Shown here one piece after another: positions 1 to 9,519 of a DNA stretch of 50,925 nucleotides. Below the pieces are notes generated by a model, which ran no database searches, had not been told where the DNA came from, and worked only from the letters and a program-made list of their open reading frames with translations. The stretch's first letter is position 1. Each line of letters begins with the position of its first letter. The translations under genes were made by a program, and so were the position numbers. This DNA comes from Chara braunii (taxonomy: Eukaryota > Streptophyta > Charophyceae > Charales > Characeae): assembly GCA_003427395.1 (NCBI GenBank), contig BFEA01000374.1, forward strand, positions 39,871-90,795, in the 5' to 3' direction.

Positions 1-289
1 GACAAAACAACAAGGGTGAGTGGCCTAAGACTACGAAGTAGAGACTACTAGCGACAGGTTCAAGGTTCAAGCCCAATAAACCTCAAAAACAGTCATACAC
101 TACAAACACACTACAAGTCACGGGTTCAAGTCCTCCAACGCCAAAAACAGGGAACCAACAAACACAGTTAGTGTACACACAGACAAACACACACACGCAC
201 AATACCAGTCACGGGATCGAATCCCGGAAAGCACAAAACAGGCAACAACAAAATTAGTTTACAGCCCGCATCTCCCTGCAATTCATTGC
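1..289 (+). repeat. A-rich SINE-like segment with tRNA promoter-like motifs
   Basis: No coding potential is seen. Three segments resemble the T-arm/B-box of tRNA genes: GGTTCAAGCCC near 64-74, GGGTTCAAGTCC near 122-133 and CGGGATCGAATCCCG near 213-227. The last forms a perfect five-pair stem around TCGAA. A box-A-like TGGCCTAAG lies near 21-29, about 35 bases before the first B-like motif, a spacing usual for tRNA-derived SINE heads. The remainder is rich in A and CA. The right boundary is set where similarity to Ty3/gypsy integrase begins. A tRNA-derived SINE is an inference; it could also be a repeat-rich LTR fragment. Confidence 0.35.
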
Positions 290-766
290 ATGATAGAACA
301 GGCAAATAAACGCCGCAGACCTTCGCAGTTCGCTGTTGGGGATTTGGTCTGGGTGAAGTCTAAAGGGTTTCTCCCGAAGGAGAACATCTCGCAGAAGTTA
401 TTGCCTGCATATAGGGGACTGTGGCAGATACTCGACGTGATTGGTGATGTGGATGGTCCGTCCTACATTGTTGAGATTCCTCTGCATTTGCACACTTACC
501 CGGTGTTTCATGCTTCCAAGTTACTCCCTTGTGTCAGCAACGAGCCGTTTCCGTCTCAGAGATCTATGATTCCTCTTGATATGGATGGCAAGTATGACGT
601 CGACCGCATTGTTGCTGAGGTTGTCTATAGATCCGGACGCAGGGGTAGGTGGCAGTATAAAGTCAGATCCGCCTATCAAGAGCCTTCTGAAGATCGCTGG
701 TTTACTAAGGATGAGCTAATTGAAACAGCACCGCACATAGTGTCTTACTATGAGAGAGCTAAGTGA
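290..766 (+). pseudogene. Ty3/gypsy integrase C-terminus with chromodomain (orphan fragment)
   Basis: An open 158-codon stretch equals the last part of a chromovirus Pol polyprotein. It begins in the integrase C-terminal region (VGDLVWVKSKGF, then a GPSYIVEIP beta-barrel segment and YPVFHASKL), the fold that binds DNA beside the catalytic core. From about residue 100 it becomes a chromodomain-like tail (VDRIVAEVVYRSG, YKVRSAYQEP, FTKDEL) that in chromoviruses guides insertion to chromatin. It is closer to the family 2 copy near 46130-46589 than to the family 1 copy at 9601-10161. The catalytic core and all upstream domains are absent, so this is a truncated relic. The stop at 764-766 is followed only 21 bases later by an LTR of family 1 type. 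Confidence 0.85.
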
Positions 767-787
767 GGAATCAAGATAGTTGATAGG

Positions 788-2027
788 TGTGATGGCCCGA
801 CCAAACACGGACTGAGACACACAGTTGATTTCTGAGTTTTGCTCATTGACTGAATGCCTTGCTGAGTTTCCCGCTTGCTACTAAGTTCTCTAAGTCTGTG
901 TGTGTACACGCTTGCTGGTCTGCATGTCTGTGTGTGTGTGCATGCTTGCTGGTCTGCATGTCTGTCTGAGTGCTGGTTTGCTTGAATGTGTGTGTGACCC
1001 GCAAGGGCACTTGTTCGTTCGTTGGGCCCTCAGGGTTGGTACTTACCTGTGGCCATGACATTGAGGATTGCAGCGGGGGAAAACACTCAAGTAGCAGGTA
1101 GGCCGGTACCGCACCCTGAAGAGGTAGATGTGCTGGTACTGGAGGCCGAGCAGAAGAAGACAGAAGTGGCATTTTGAGAGGCCCAGTAGTTGTAGGCTAG
1201 GTCTAGGCGGGTACCAGTTAAACCAGTCTGAGTCTAGAGCCTGTACGGGCAATATCAGAGTCTGCAATGATGTTTCCCTCCAAAAGGGAGGAGGTGCTGG
1301 TTGCTTGGAAGGCCGAGCGGCCTGGAAGTCACCGCCCAAGAGGCAAGCAGACCGCTATACCTCCAGGCCGGGTGAAGAGCCCAGCCTCATTGTCAGTGTG
1401 CAAGTTTGGCGACACAATGGTTGGAGCGCTGGCTGGAGCAGAGCTGCTGTGGAAGGAGCAAGGACAAGGAGGAGGAAGAAGAGCAGGAGGAAGGGGAGCG
1501 CCAGAGGTACTTACCTGGCTATGGTGGCAACTATCTTCATCACCTTGGTGGGCGCTGCAGCAGGAAGACCGCAGCTCGGGTAGAGCTACACCAAGAAGCT
1601 TTGAGGCAGAGTCAGGCATGGCGGCCTGAGCTAGAGCAGCCATAGCTGCTTTGGGTTGTCCTTTGGGCATCAGGGCAAGGCCCAGTAGTCCGCCATAGCC
1701 TCGGCCTATGAGAGTGATACCTGCAGTAGCAGAGGGATTCGAACATTGATTCTGGTTCAGCCATTCAATATTGTACTATTATTTCGTGTGTGAATAAGAG
1801 AGGAGTAAAGGACGAGGAGAGTGTTTGGCGAAGAAGAAAAGCTTTATCATTTGTCTATGCTGGTGTACATTATCTTCTTCTTCTTTCTTTCTTCTTCTTC
1901 TTTCTTTCTTCTTCTTCTTCTTCTTACCCTCTCTCTCTCCTCTCAAGTTTATTCATTTCTTTTTGCAATTGGACGGCATTGTACTATCTGATGAATGTGT
2001 ACTTCAAAATTGCCCAGGATCATAACA
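788..2027 (+). mobile_element. 5' LTR of family 1 Ty3/gypsy element
   Basis: The LTR starts TGTGATGGCC and ends CATAACA, giving TG...CA termini, and is followed at once by a Met-type primer binding site. Its first ~570 bases match 10259-10819 closely, which defines the paired LTR. It contains TG-rich runs near 897-1000, a CTT/CTTT-rich tract near 1868-1926 and two minus-strand copies of a splice-donor-like motif (TACTTACC at 1040 and 1508). The preceding bases GGATAGGTG-like are not a good polypurine tract. It is therefore undecided whether this is also the 3' LTR of the orphan fragment at 290-766. Confidence 0.85.
1868..1926 (+). repeat. CTT/CTTT low-complexity tract in LTR
   Basis: Alternating CTT and CTTT units run for about 60 bases within the family 1 5' LTR, near its 3' end. 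Short open frames over this tract are compositional artefacts. Confidence 0.8.
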
Positions 2028-2028
2028 T

Positions 2029-2040
2029 TGGTATCAGAGC
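2029..2040 (+). promoter_or_regulatory. Primer binding site (initiator Met tRNA type)
   Basis: TGGTATCAGAGC lies one base after the LTR end. This 12-mer is complementary to the 3' end of plant initiator methionine tRNA and is the usual minus-strand primer site of plant Ty3/gypsy and Ty1/copia elements. It fixes the element as plus-strand and 788-2027 as an LTR. Confidence 0.9.
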
Positions 2041-3377
2041 GGATTCTACTTGCTGGTGAGAGTTGACTTATCCACCCTAACCCTAACCTAAGTGGTAAGG
2101 GCTAACCACTTAGGGTTAGGGTTGGTCCGAAGTGGGAAGTGGGGCAGCGTGGCCTGGGGAAGCTGCCCCCACCTGGTTAGGTCATGCTGGGTCGGTATTG
2201 AACCTGACCAGGTTGTCTGAGAGTAAGTACGTGGTGGCGAGACACATCAAGAAGACTTCATGCGACAAGTTGAGAGAGGCGACAGTGAGAGTCACTCGCA
2301 CCTGGAATTTGACGCAAGGGTGACTTGAGGGCCTCCCTCAAGTAGGCTATCTTGAGGGAGGTAGCCATTCTGCATCTACGGACTGCAAGTTACTACTTCG
2401 CTCTTCAGCATCGACGGGGGATCCGGCGTTGCACTTTGGTGTTGGAAGTGAGACCCTCCTACATGATTGGATACTAGTGTAGAGGTAGCGAATAGGGTTA
2501 GGAAGACCACATGAGGAAGGGGGGTGAGTTATACTTCATCTCACAGTCCGGGCCACTCAGGTAAGTGTCGTGCACCTAAGGGTGGCCCATGTATCTGTGC
2601 ATGGTATTGTTTGTCCTGCTTGGGTACTTCTGGGTCTCTTTCCTACTCCTCTGAAGTCTTGGTTGTGTGGATTGGTGTGCGAACTACTTACTAACCTGAT
2701 GGATTTGGAAATGAAATATCTTGCTTTGAAAGCCATATCTTTCTACAGTGCTTTGTCTTTTCATATGTGAATGGATGTAGTTTGTAGGTTCTCTCTTGAA
2801 GTTGAAGTTCGTTTTTCAGTATGGTAGAGGCAGAAAGTAGGACCTTGAGGTACTCTCCTTGGTTGGGACTTGGTCGTGACCTACTTGGGACCCATTGCGA
2901 CCCAGTGGGACCGGGCCCAAACAAGAAGGGCCCCTTGGACCCACATCTGTTGACGCAGTGTTGCTCTCTGTTTTGTCTGGGATACGGTATTCTTCTTTTT
3001 TATTAGAGCCCTCGTTGTCGAGGGGATCTCGATTGAGATGCTTTGTCAGACTGATGACACACAATCCAGTGCTTGACCTGCACCTTATACACCACTCAAT
3101 TCGCCATTGTTGTATGATGTTACTTGTAGTCTGGTTTGCTGCACTTTGACGGTGCCAGTTGGATTAGGCTCAAGGGGATCTTGTACTAGGCTCAAGGGGA
3201 TCTTGTACTTAGTCTGACCGGACTTGAACGCGGAATCAAAACTCTCTTCTGAAAGAATTGTATTTTTTGATTTGTTCTTTTTTGGTTGCTCTCTAGTCCA
3301 AACATTTGTCGCTCCAGCTAGGAGTTCTATCTTCTTCTCTGTACTTTCAATTTGTTTCTTTTGCTGAAATTCACTAC
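2041..3377 (+). other. Family 1 untranslated leader
   Basis: About 1.3 kb between the primer site and gag. No convincing gene is seen. It contains a telomere-like inverted repeat (2071-2126), a direct duplication of AGGCTCAAGGGGATCTTGTA at 3164-3207 and a consensus-like CAGGTAAGTG splice donor near 2558 on the plus strand. Small open frames here have no family signature. Confidence 0.6.
2071..2126. repeat. Telomere-like inverted repeat
   Basis: Two CCCTAA units on the left and two TTAGGG units on the right face each other across a short spacer. The flanking bases CTAAGTGGT and AACCACTTAG extend the pairing, so the transcript could form a stem of about 20 pairs. It lies about 30 bases after the primer binding site. 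Confidence 0.75.
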
Positions 3378-3899
3378 ATGCTCGTTGAGACGCGCGGGCA
3401 AGAGAGAAGAGCGAGAGAAGCCATGACAATCGAAGGAGCTAGTAGTTCCAACATGGCACCAGCCAAACTCTCTGATATGCTAAAGGCTCGCATGGATGCA
3501 GCGGTTGAAGCTGATAAACCGCTGTATGAGGCCAAATATCAGAAAGAGTTGGCTGAGGAGGAAAGGGCGGAAGAGGCAAAGTGGAAAACAACCGTTGACG
3601 AACTTGAGGCCATTTTTAAAACGGTTCCAAATGTATCCGATGCAGACCTTAAGGAAGATCTGGTTGTGTATGTACGTGCCCTTGTTGATTGTCATTTGCT
3701 CAGCGAACTTCCAACTGTGAAGTCCCAATTACTCGAAGAAATGAGTCAGATGCGTACTCAAATGGCAAAGATGGCCAAAGAGCACCGCGATCAGATCCAG
3801 CAAATGGCAGTCATGCATCAGGCCCACTCTCAAGTTCTCTTCCCCATTCTACCTTTGCACCCCACCACTCCTCTCCCTCTTCTCAGTCTTCTTCGTTAA
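3378..3899 (+). pseudogene. Family 1 Gag, N-terminal part
   Basis: The start at 3378 is chosen because its first residues (MLVETRG) match the start of the family 2 Gag (MVETRSG); the frame is open further upstream but without support. The region is predicted helical and charged, with an EELAEEERAEEAKW-like stretch and a coiled-coil-like MSQMRTQMAKMAKEH segment. That is typical of the variable N-terminus of plant Ty3/gypsy Gag, the structural protein of the cytoplasmic particle. The frame stops at 3897-3899; Gag sequence resumes at about 3989 in another frame. It therefore appears frameshifted rather than a separate gene. Confidence 0.7.
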
Positions 3900-3988
3900 G
3901 TTTGGTAATTCAGTAAGAACCTGCGACAGGTGCAGTTCCCACTGCCTCTACAAGCGGCAGCGCAAGAAGTTCTGCAACTAGCGCATCC

Positions 3989-5227
3989 ATGGGATCGGAT
4001 CCAGCAACAATAGCTGGACCCAACTATGACAGTCCATACATGGACAGGAATGTGGTGATGATACCGTTTAGATTTGATGGCAAGGAGGATGTTAAGTCCT
4101 GGATCAGCTCCATGACAACAAAATTTGAGGTACAAGGCATTCAAAGAGTGAACGAGTCCTTGGTCCTGGGGACGAACGTCGAGCCTGTTGTAAGGGGATT
4201 CCTTGAAGTCCAAGCCATGCAAGCTGGGTACTCCAAGATCAACCTATCCGAGTGGCTTTTTTTTTTTTTTTTTTTCCTATCCGAGTGGCTTAAAGTCACT
4301 CTGGTCACCACTCTCGAGGACATACTAGTGGCGCAATATAAGGACCCGCATGTTGCTGCGAGAGTAAGAATACAACTTGATGAACTCAAGTGCAGCAAGT
4401 GGCAGGGCACCATGCATAAATTGCAACTGCATGTCAGCAAGCTCTTTGCAACGCCAGGATTGGAAATGACTCCGCAATCATGTTTGGATGTAGTCAAAGG
4501 TACGATTCCCACTCACTTAACGAATTGCCTAGACAGGGATTTCTTCGATTACTTTGACTGGTTCTCCTTAATGAAGGATGTAGTCAGTCTAGAGGCAGGA
4601 GACCTCCTTACCGCAGCAAGCAGCCAGAAGACTTTTGTTTGTGGGCGATTTCGTAGCAGCAATCGCTTAGCTTCGCTAGACTTGCTGGAAGGGGAAGGGG
4701 AGGCCGAAGCAAACGACCCCACTCTTGGCGACGACCAAGAACAGGACGCTGATACAACCTGCTCTTCAACTCAAGAATCCGACATAAATAATGAGGATGA
4801 CAAATTTTGCGTCTTTAAAAAGACTTCCCATGGAAAGGGAATCAAAAATTGGAATTCAGTAAGGAGCTTCGTCGCACTTCCAAAGAGAGCCAAAATCCCA
4901 GCCAAACCGGAGGATGTAAGTACTAAACCTTGGGTGGACCTCCATATCAGTGAGGCTGAATGGAAAGCTAGAATGAAGAAGGGAGGTTGCCTGCATTGCC
5001 TGGAAACGAACCATAAGGTACAAGATTGTTATAGTCTGCAGGGAAACCAGAATCGGATGTACAATTGGCATCAGCACCCTCTACGGCAAGGGAGACTGAA
5101 TCTGATGCAGTTCAGCAGTCCTCTTTTGAAACCCCGTCATCTGCTGATTCCAAGGCTGAAGTTTGTCGTGCTTTGTATGTTGAGCCTTGGGAGGAGTCTG
5201 AGACGGTCAACTTCCACTATCACTTAG
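3989..5227 (+). pseudogene. Family 1 Gag, capsid and zinc-knuckle part
   Basis: A 412-codon frame covers the capsid-like region: a PFRFDGKEDVKSWISSM entry motif and a helical middle containing a retrotransposon-Gag pattern. A CCHC zinc knuckle, CLHCLETNHKVQDC (C-X2-C-X4-H-X4-C, bases 4988-5029), binds the RNA genome in this family. A run of phenylalanines near residue 90 comes from an in-frame 33-base poly(T) insertion. The last ~50 residues after the knuckle are read in a frame different from the protease that follows, so a frameshift lies near 5065. Capsid identity rests on position and pattern. Confidence 0.75.
4258..4290 (-). mobile_element. Poly(A)-only retroinsertion with 15-bp target duplication
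   Basis: The 15-mer CCTATCCGAGTGGCT occurs at 4243-4257 and again at 4276-4290, with 18 T residues between. A long target-site duplication flanking a homopolymer is the mark of target-primed reverse transcription by a LINE. Here nothing remains but the tail, read as poly(A) on the minus strand. The added 33 bases keep the Gag frame open. Confidence 0.85.
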
Positions 5228-5913
5228 AGCACTGGGTTGAGATGAAACATCAGTGTGCTCAAGGGACAGTGAAGTCAATCTTCTTCAAGCTTCTCATAAA
5301 CCACTGCTATCTCCGTGTCTTGATTGATTGTGGTGCGACAAATAACTTTATGTCACCACACGGGATACACAAAGTGGGCATCGGAATGAAGCAAGTGGCT
5401 TTGCAAAACCCTTGCCGAACTCAAGTAGACAACAAGGAAGTTGTCTCATCTATGCATGCAGTCAAAGGTATGAGCACTACCTTTGACAAGGACAAGACAG
5501 TCACCCACGCACTGAACTTTTATGCCCTTGACAAGTGTCCCTTCGACGTAGTCCTTGGCTTGGGCTGGTTGCAGTTCCAATGCGAATGGAGCAGGTGGAA
5601 GGAGCCATTTTTCATGGTCAAAGATGCTGAAGGGAACGAGTTTCCCATCCTCTTGGATGAGAAGCACGTGTCCCCAGTGGTTTTTCTCAATGTCATGCAG
5701 TTTTGCAAAAAGTGGCGCAAGCACAAAGAGGACGAACAAATGTATGTTGCCTATGTTCGCCCTACTCATGTGCCATCTACTTTTGTGGCTAGTACCAATC
5801 CTACTTCATCTAATGAGTCTACTTCTAGCACTTTATTTCTCTACCTTCTACTAGTCCAAATGATTCTACTTCAGATTCGGTCGACTCCATTCGTAATCTA
5901 TGACCTGATCTAG
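5065..5913 (+). pseudogene. Family 1 aspartic protease region
   Basis: This stretch holds the retropepsin that cleaves the polyprotein. The catalytic loop reads VLIDCGATNNFMS near residues 85-97, so the usual D-S/T-G triad is D-C-G. The second conserved element FDVVLGLGWL, near residue 160, is the flap-side hydrophobic-G motif of Ty3/gypsy proteases. It overlaps the Gag frame by about 160 bases in a different frame, which may be decay or a former frameshift site. After residue ~235 the sequence is S/T-rich linker and the frame ends before the RT. The plausible start is upstream in the polyprotein, not this methionine. Confidence 0.75.
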
Positions 5914-5929
5914 GTGACCCGTTTGTTGA

Positions 5930-6725
5930 TCCTTCGCCCCCACCAGTCCCAACAAGCATCCAAAACCTACTTGACCGATTCCTAGAATTTTTGGCCGAAC
6001 CACGCGGAGTCCTCACGCGATTGGTCCGAGACACAATCGAATTGGTCGAAGGTGTTGTTCCTCCAAAGGGTTGTGTGTACCGAATGAGATCCGGCGAGTT
6101 GGAGGAACTCTAGAAACAAATTGAGAAAATGATCGACAAGGGTTAGATCAAACCTAGCGAATCTGAATTTGGTGCTCTTGTTTTGTTTGTCCCTAAGAAA
6201 GTAGGCAAGCTCCGTTTGTGTATCGATTATCGCAGACTAAACCGCATCACCAGAAAAAATGCATATCTATTGCCACGCATAGATGACTTGCTTGATGTTG
6301 TCGGTGGGTGCAAGGTCTTCTCCAACATCGATCTAGAGTCTGGCTACCACCAGATTGAAGTCGATCATGCGGACCAGCACAAGACTGCGTTCAAGACACG
6401 CGATGGGCTTTACGAATTTAGTGTAATGCCCTTCGGCCTCACGAACGCGCCAGCCACCTTTCAAAGCCTCATGGATAAGGTCCTCCCCGAACAGATTGGT
6501 GAGTTTGTGATAATGTATCTCGATGATATTCTGATCTTCAACAAATCTATCGAGGAACACATGAAGCACCTTGAGGAAGTGTTCACCATCCTCAAGAAAA
6601 TGCAACTCCATCTCAACTTAGAGAAATCTGAGTTTGGGAGGGATAGCGTCATCTATCTTGGGCATCGGTTGTCTGTTGCAGGCCTTGAGCCTGAGGCAAC
6701 CAAGGTTGAGGCCATACGTGACTGA
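5930..6725 (+). pseudogene. Family 1 reverse transcriptase
   Basis: RT copies the element RNA into cDNA in cytoplasmic particles. The pre-RT segment (5930-6180) is recognisable but has two in-frame stops near 6112 and 6144. From 6183 the frame is open for 180 codons with the ordered Ty3/gypsy motifs: LFVPKK, LRLCIDYRRLN, the first catalytic aspartate in FSNIDLESGYHQI, FKTRDGLYEFSVMPFGLTNA, and the catalytic YLDD in VIMYLDDILIF. The thumb-side LGHRL follows. A stop at 6723-6725 interrupts the protein just before the RT-RNase H connection. Confidence 0.9.
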
Positions 6726-7187
6726 CCTCAACCCGCAAACATTTGCAAACTGTGTTCTTTCCTTGGTCGCGCATCGTACTATCGGAAGTTTGTGCCCCGA
6801 ATCTCTATTGTTGCTCGCTCGTTGTCCCAACTCACAAGTAAGAATGTACCCTACGCATGGGATGCAACATGTGAGACCGCATTTCAAGCCTTGAAAGAGG
6901 CCTTGGGTAAGCGGTCTTGGTAAGTTACTCTATACTCCGCATTGCAGATTCCAAACTAACATTCGTAGTCACTACGGATTTTAGCTAATATGGGATTCGC
7001 ACAATGTTGCACCAAGATGACGGCGATGGGTTGCGGCCGCTCGAGTACTACAGCAAACGCATGCCCAGCGAAAAGGTAGCTACTTCCACCTACATGCACG
7101 AGCTCTTTGCTTTGCGTATGACTTTGGATCACTGGAAGCACTATCTTTTGGGGCGCCACTTCAAAGTGTTCTCAAATCATGAGACCC
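6726..7187 (+). pseudogene. Family 1 RT connection and RNase H, first part
   Basis: Several frames are needed to read this segment: a connection-domain remnant in 6740-6900 and then an RNase H start. VVTTDF-like sequence near 6966 carries the first catalytic aspartate, followed by LEYYSKRMPSEKVATSTY and HYLLGRHFKVFSNHETL. RNase H removes the RNA template during reverse transcription. The open frame ends in poly(T) because a LINE inserted right after the NHETL codons. Missing bases and stops show decay independent of the insertion. Confidence 0.75.
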
Positions 7188-8486
7188 TTTTTTTTTTTTT
7201 TTTTTTTTTTTAAACACAACTGAAGCCATTAGGAATGGTGATAAGAGCAGCCATTCCTAATCACCCAACTGAGACTCCATTCTATTGGTGGGGAGTAACA
7301 CCTGCTGAAAACTAGGTTCAGCGTCCCTTATACAACAAAAGTGTCCAAAATTACATCATGATAGACAAAAAAAAAACAGCAAAAGGATCGAAACCGCCTC
7401 TTCAGTCCTGCTCAGACCGCCATAAAGGACATACAGCTCTAGCAGCTCAAACCCCCCTGCTGGTAACATTATCCTCCTCTCCTCCCCCAAACCATTGAGG
7501 CTCCACTAAGGCTAGCTCCGAGGGAGGAAACAGTTCAGTAAAACATGCAGTATCTCTGAGAAACTGTCCTGGCTGAATATCAATCCAGTCATTAAACTAT
7601 AGCGAGTAGTTTTTTTTAAGAGGCATCCCATTCTCATTCTCATTAGGCCACACCACCTGTCCAATAACTTGCGTCTGAGAATCCCCTAGCCAGTCCATTG
7701 TGAATTGGAGAATATATTTTTTGATGTCTTTCTTTTGAGTAAAGGACTTTAATTTTCCTTTAAGATTAGCCCAGTGAGCCCTAATTTCCGTTTCCACAAA
7801 ATGTTTGACATTTTGAGTAACTTCCTTCCCTTCCATACTCACTTCTTCCATAACCTTTACACACCTCTTTTGCCATATGATTGCTTTCCTTCCAAGACTG
7901 AATAGATTGGACTGAAAGGTAGAGATAGCTGAAACAGTCGGGTTCCATTGTCCTAGTAACAGGGCTCTCCATTCCCAAGGCCAGTCACGACCCGTTAGCC
8001 TTTGCCAAATACAGTTTCAGCGACGCCGCATAAGGATGGACCCTGGACACTGAGTAAAAATATGTTCAATTGTTTCTCTATACTTCTGTGAGGGGAACGC
8101 CATTTGACACGATCTGCACCATGGCAACGCCACACCTCGTTGTTCTAGATTTGAGTGATCTATCAACCAATCATTAGTGGGCAGACATCTATGCATGATC
8201 TGCCATTGAAGTGAAGCAAATTTAGCTAGTCTTTCTTTAGTGAACCGAAACCATCGTATTACTCGAAGCTGGTCTGCGTGAATGTTGAGATGCCTTACCC
8301 ATCTATCTTGCACAATTGTTGAGACATCAACTTTGGTTCTCAACATCCTATAGGTCGCTTTGACCGTTAGCAATTGAAGCGTTTTAGGCTTACCTCTCTT
8401 TGTGATTTTCCATATCCATTTCTCTGGATCCAGTGGAAGCTTTGGAATTGGTACTTCCGGGTAGTAAGCACGCCATCGAGCAGAGT
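7188..8486 (-). mobile_element. 5'-truncated LINE insertion
   Basis: The segment interrupts the family 1 RNase H between NHETL (ending ~7187) and LKWIKEQNTLSP (resuming ~8488). It begins on the plus strand with 24 T residues (7188-7211), i.e. a 3' poly(A) tail on the minus strand. It then holds ~390 bases of probable 3' UTR and an ORF2 C-terminus on the minus strand. The 5' truncation, tail and orientation are typical of an L1-type LINE. I cannot see a clear target-site duplication. Confidence 0.85.
7597..8484 (-). pseudogene. LINE ORF2 C-terminus with zf-RVT zinc-binding domain
   Basis: Reading from 8484, the frame is open into the segment ending at 8017. It contains FAKFASLQWQIMHRCLPTND-like sequence followed by a C-X2-C ... 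H-X4-C pattern (WCRSCQ, then ETIEHIFTQCPG). This is the zinc-binding region after the RT of plant L1-type LINEs (zf-RVT). After a frame change near 8017 the remaining C-terminal sequence (RRCVKVMEEVSMEGKEV-like, then QWTMDWLGDSQ-like) runs to a stop at 7597. Endonuclease and RT domains are absent through 5' truncation, so it could not have moved itself. Function as RNA-binding tail is family knowledge. Confidence 0.75.
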
Positions 8487-8918
8487 TTGAAGTGGATCAA
8501 AGAGCAAAACACCTTGTCCCCTACTTTACTACGCTGGTTACATGAGATTGACATTTTTTTATTTTGAGCTAAGACATAAAAAGGGCTGTTATAATCGAGT
8601 TGCTGATGCGTTGTCTTGCCACCCCGAGTACATGACTTGCCTTGTGAATTCCTACGACCTCCGGAGAAGGAGGAGATCGTAGTGCACACTGCCAAGGACC
8701 CGGACCTTAGTCCCATCCTTGAGCAGTTGCAGGCTTACCTCAATAGTCAGCCTGATTTTCATGAAAATGGAGGACTAGTTTTCCGACGCTATGGGAATCC
8801 CGACCGTTTGTGTGTGCCCAACCATGAGTCTCTCCGCACGCACTTCTTGGATTTGGCTCATGGCCAGAGTGGGCTTCGGCATGGCAAAGACTTGTGGAAA
8901 CCTGTTAAGATAGTTTGA
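8487..8918 (+). pseudogene. Family 1 RNase H end and integrase zinc-binding domain
   Basis: RNase H resumes at about 8488 (LKWIKEQNTLSPTLLRWLHE), with stops near 8555-8580, then the NRVADALSCHP-like end of RNase H. From 8616 a 100-codon frame holds the spacer between RNase H and integrase, including FRRYGNPDRLCVPN and HFLDLAHGQSGLRHGKD. The latter corresponds to the two histidines of the integrase HHCC zinc finger (H-X6/7-H). A stop at 8916-8918 separates these from the cysteines in the next frame. Confidence 0.75.
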
Positions 8919-8928
8919 TTGGCCTGAT

Positions 8929-9519
8929 ATGAAGGGATCTGCTGAAAAGTTTGTGGCGGAGTGTCAAGTATGTGAACAAATCAAACCATGTAGACAAAAG
9001 CTCATGGGGCTACTTACACCCCTTCCCATTCCCGATGAACCCGAGGAGTCTGTCTCCATCGACTTCACCAACATGGGAAAGGTAAGTAAAAACGGTTATT
9101 CGCAAGTCATGGTGATTGTTAACCGCTTCTCTAAATTCCTGAACCTGATTCCTTTGCCATCCCGAGCCCCAACCGAATTGGTGATCTGTGAGTTCGAATA
9201 AAAGTACATTCTACAGTTCGGAACCCCGAAAACTCTTGTGAGTGATCAAGACCCGCGCTTCGTAAGTACCGAATGGAAGAACTTCACGTCCCAACTCCTT
9301 GGCCTCAGACTATACACGACATCTGGCCGGCATCCCAAAGCCAATGGTTTGGCTGAGGAAATCAACCAGACTGTGTTCCAACTTCTTCGCGCTTTAATTA
9401 TTTCGGATGAGGAGACGTGGGATGGAGAGTTGTATTCCGTCAAGGGGTTGTACAACAACTCCATTCATTCTTCCACTGACATGATGCCAAACAGGCTGCA
9501 TTACGGTTGGCAGATTTGA
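8929..9519 (+). pseudogene. Family 1 integrase: zinc-finger cysteines and catalytic core
   Basis: The integrase joins element cDNA to the chromosome. ECQVCEQIKP supplies the cysteine pair of the zinc finger. The core begins with the first catalytic aspartate in VSIDFTNMGKV and continues through VMVIVNRFSKF and LIPLPSRAPTELV. The frame stops at 9199-9201. It resumes after ~9202 with the second aspartate in VSDQDPRFVSTEW and the glutamate in ANGLAEEINQ, then LYNNSIHSSTDMMPN. One residue more than the usual D-35-E spacing is seen. At least one stop makes it non-functional. Confidence 0.85.

Noticed and set aside
64-228. A complete tRNA gene
   Set aside because: Only T-arm-like motifs are present; no D-arm/anticodon/acceptor structure can be folded around them.
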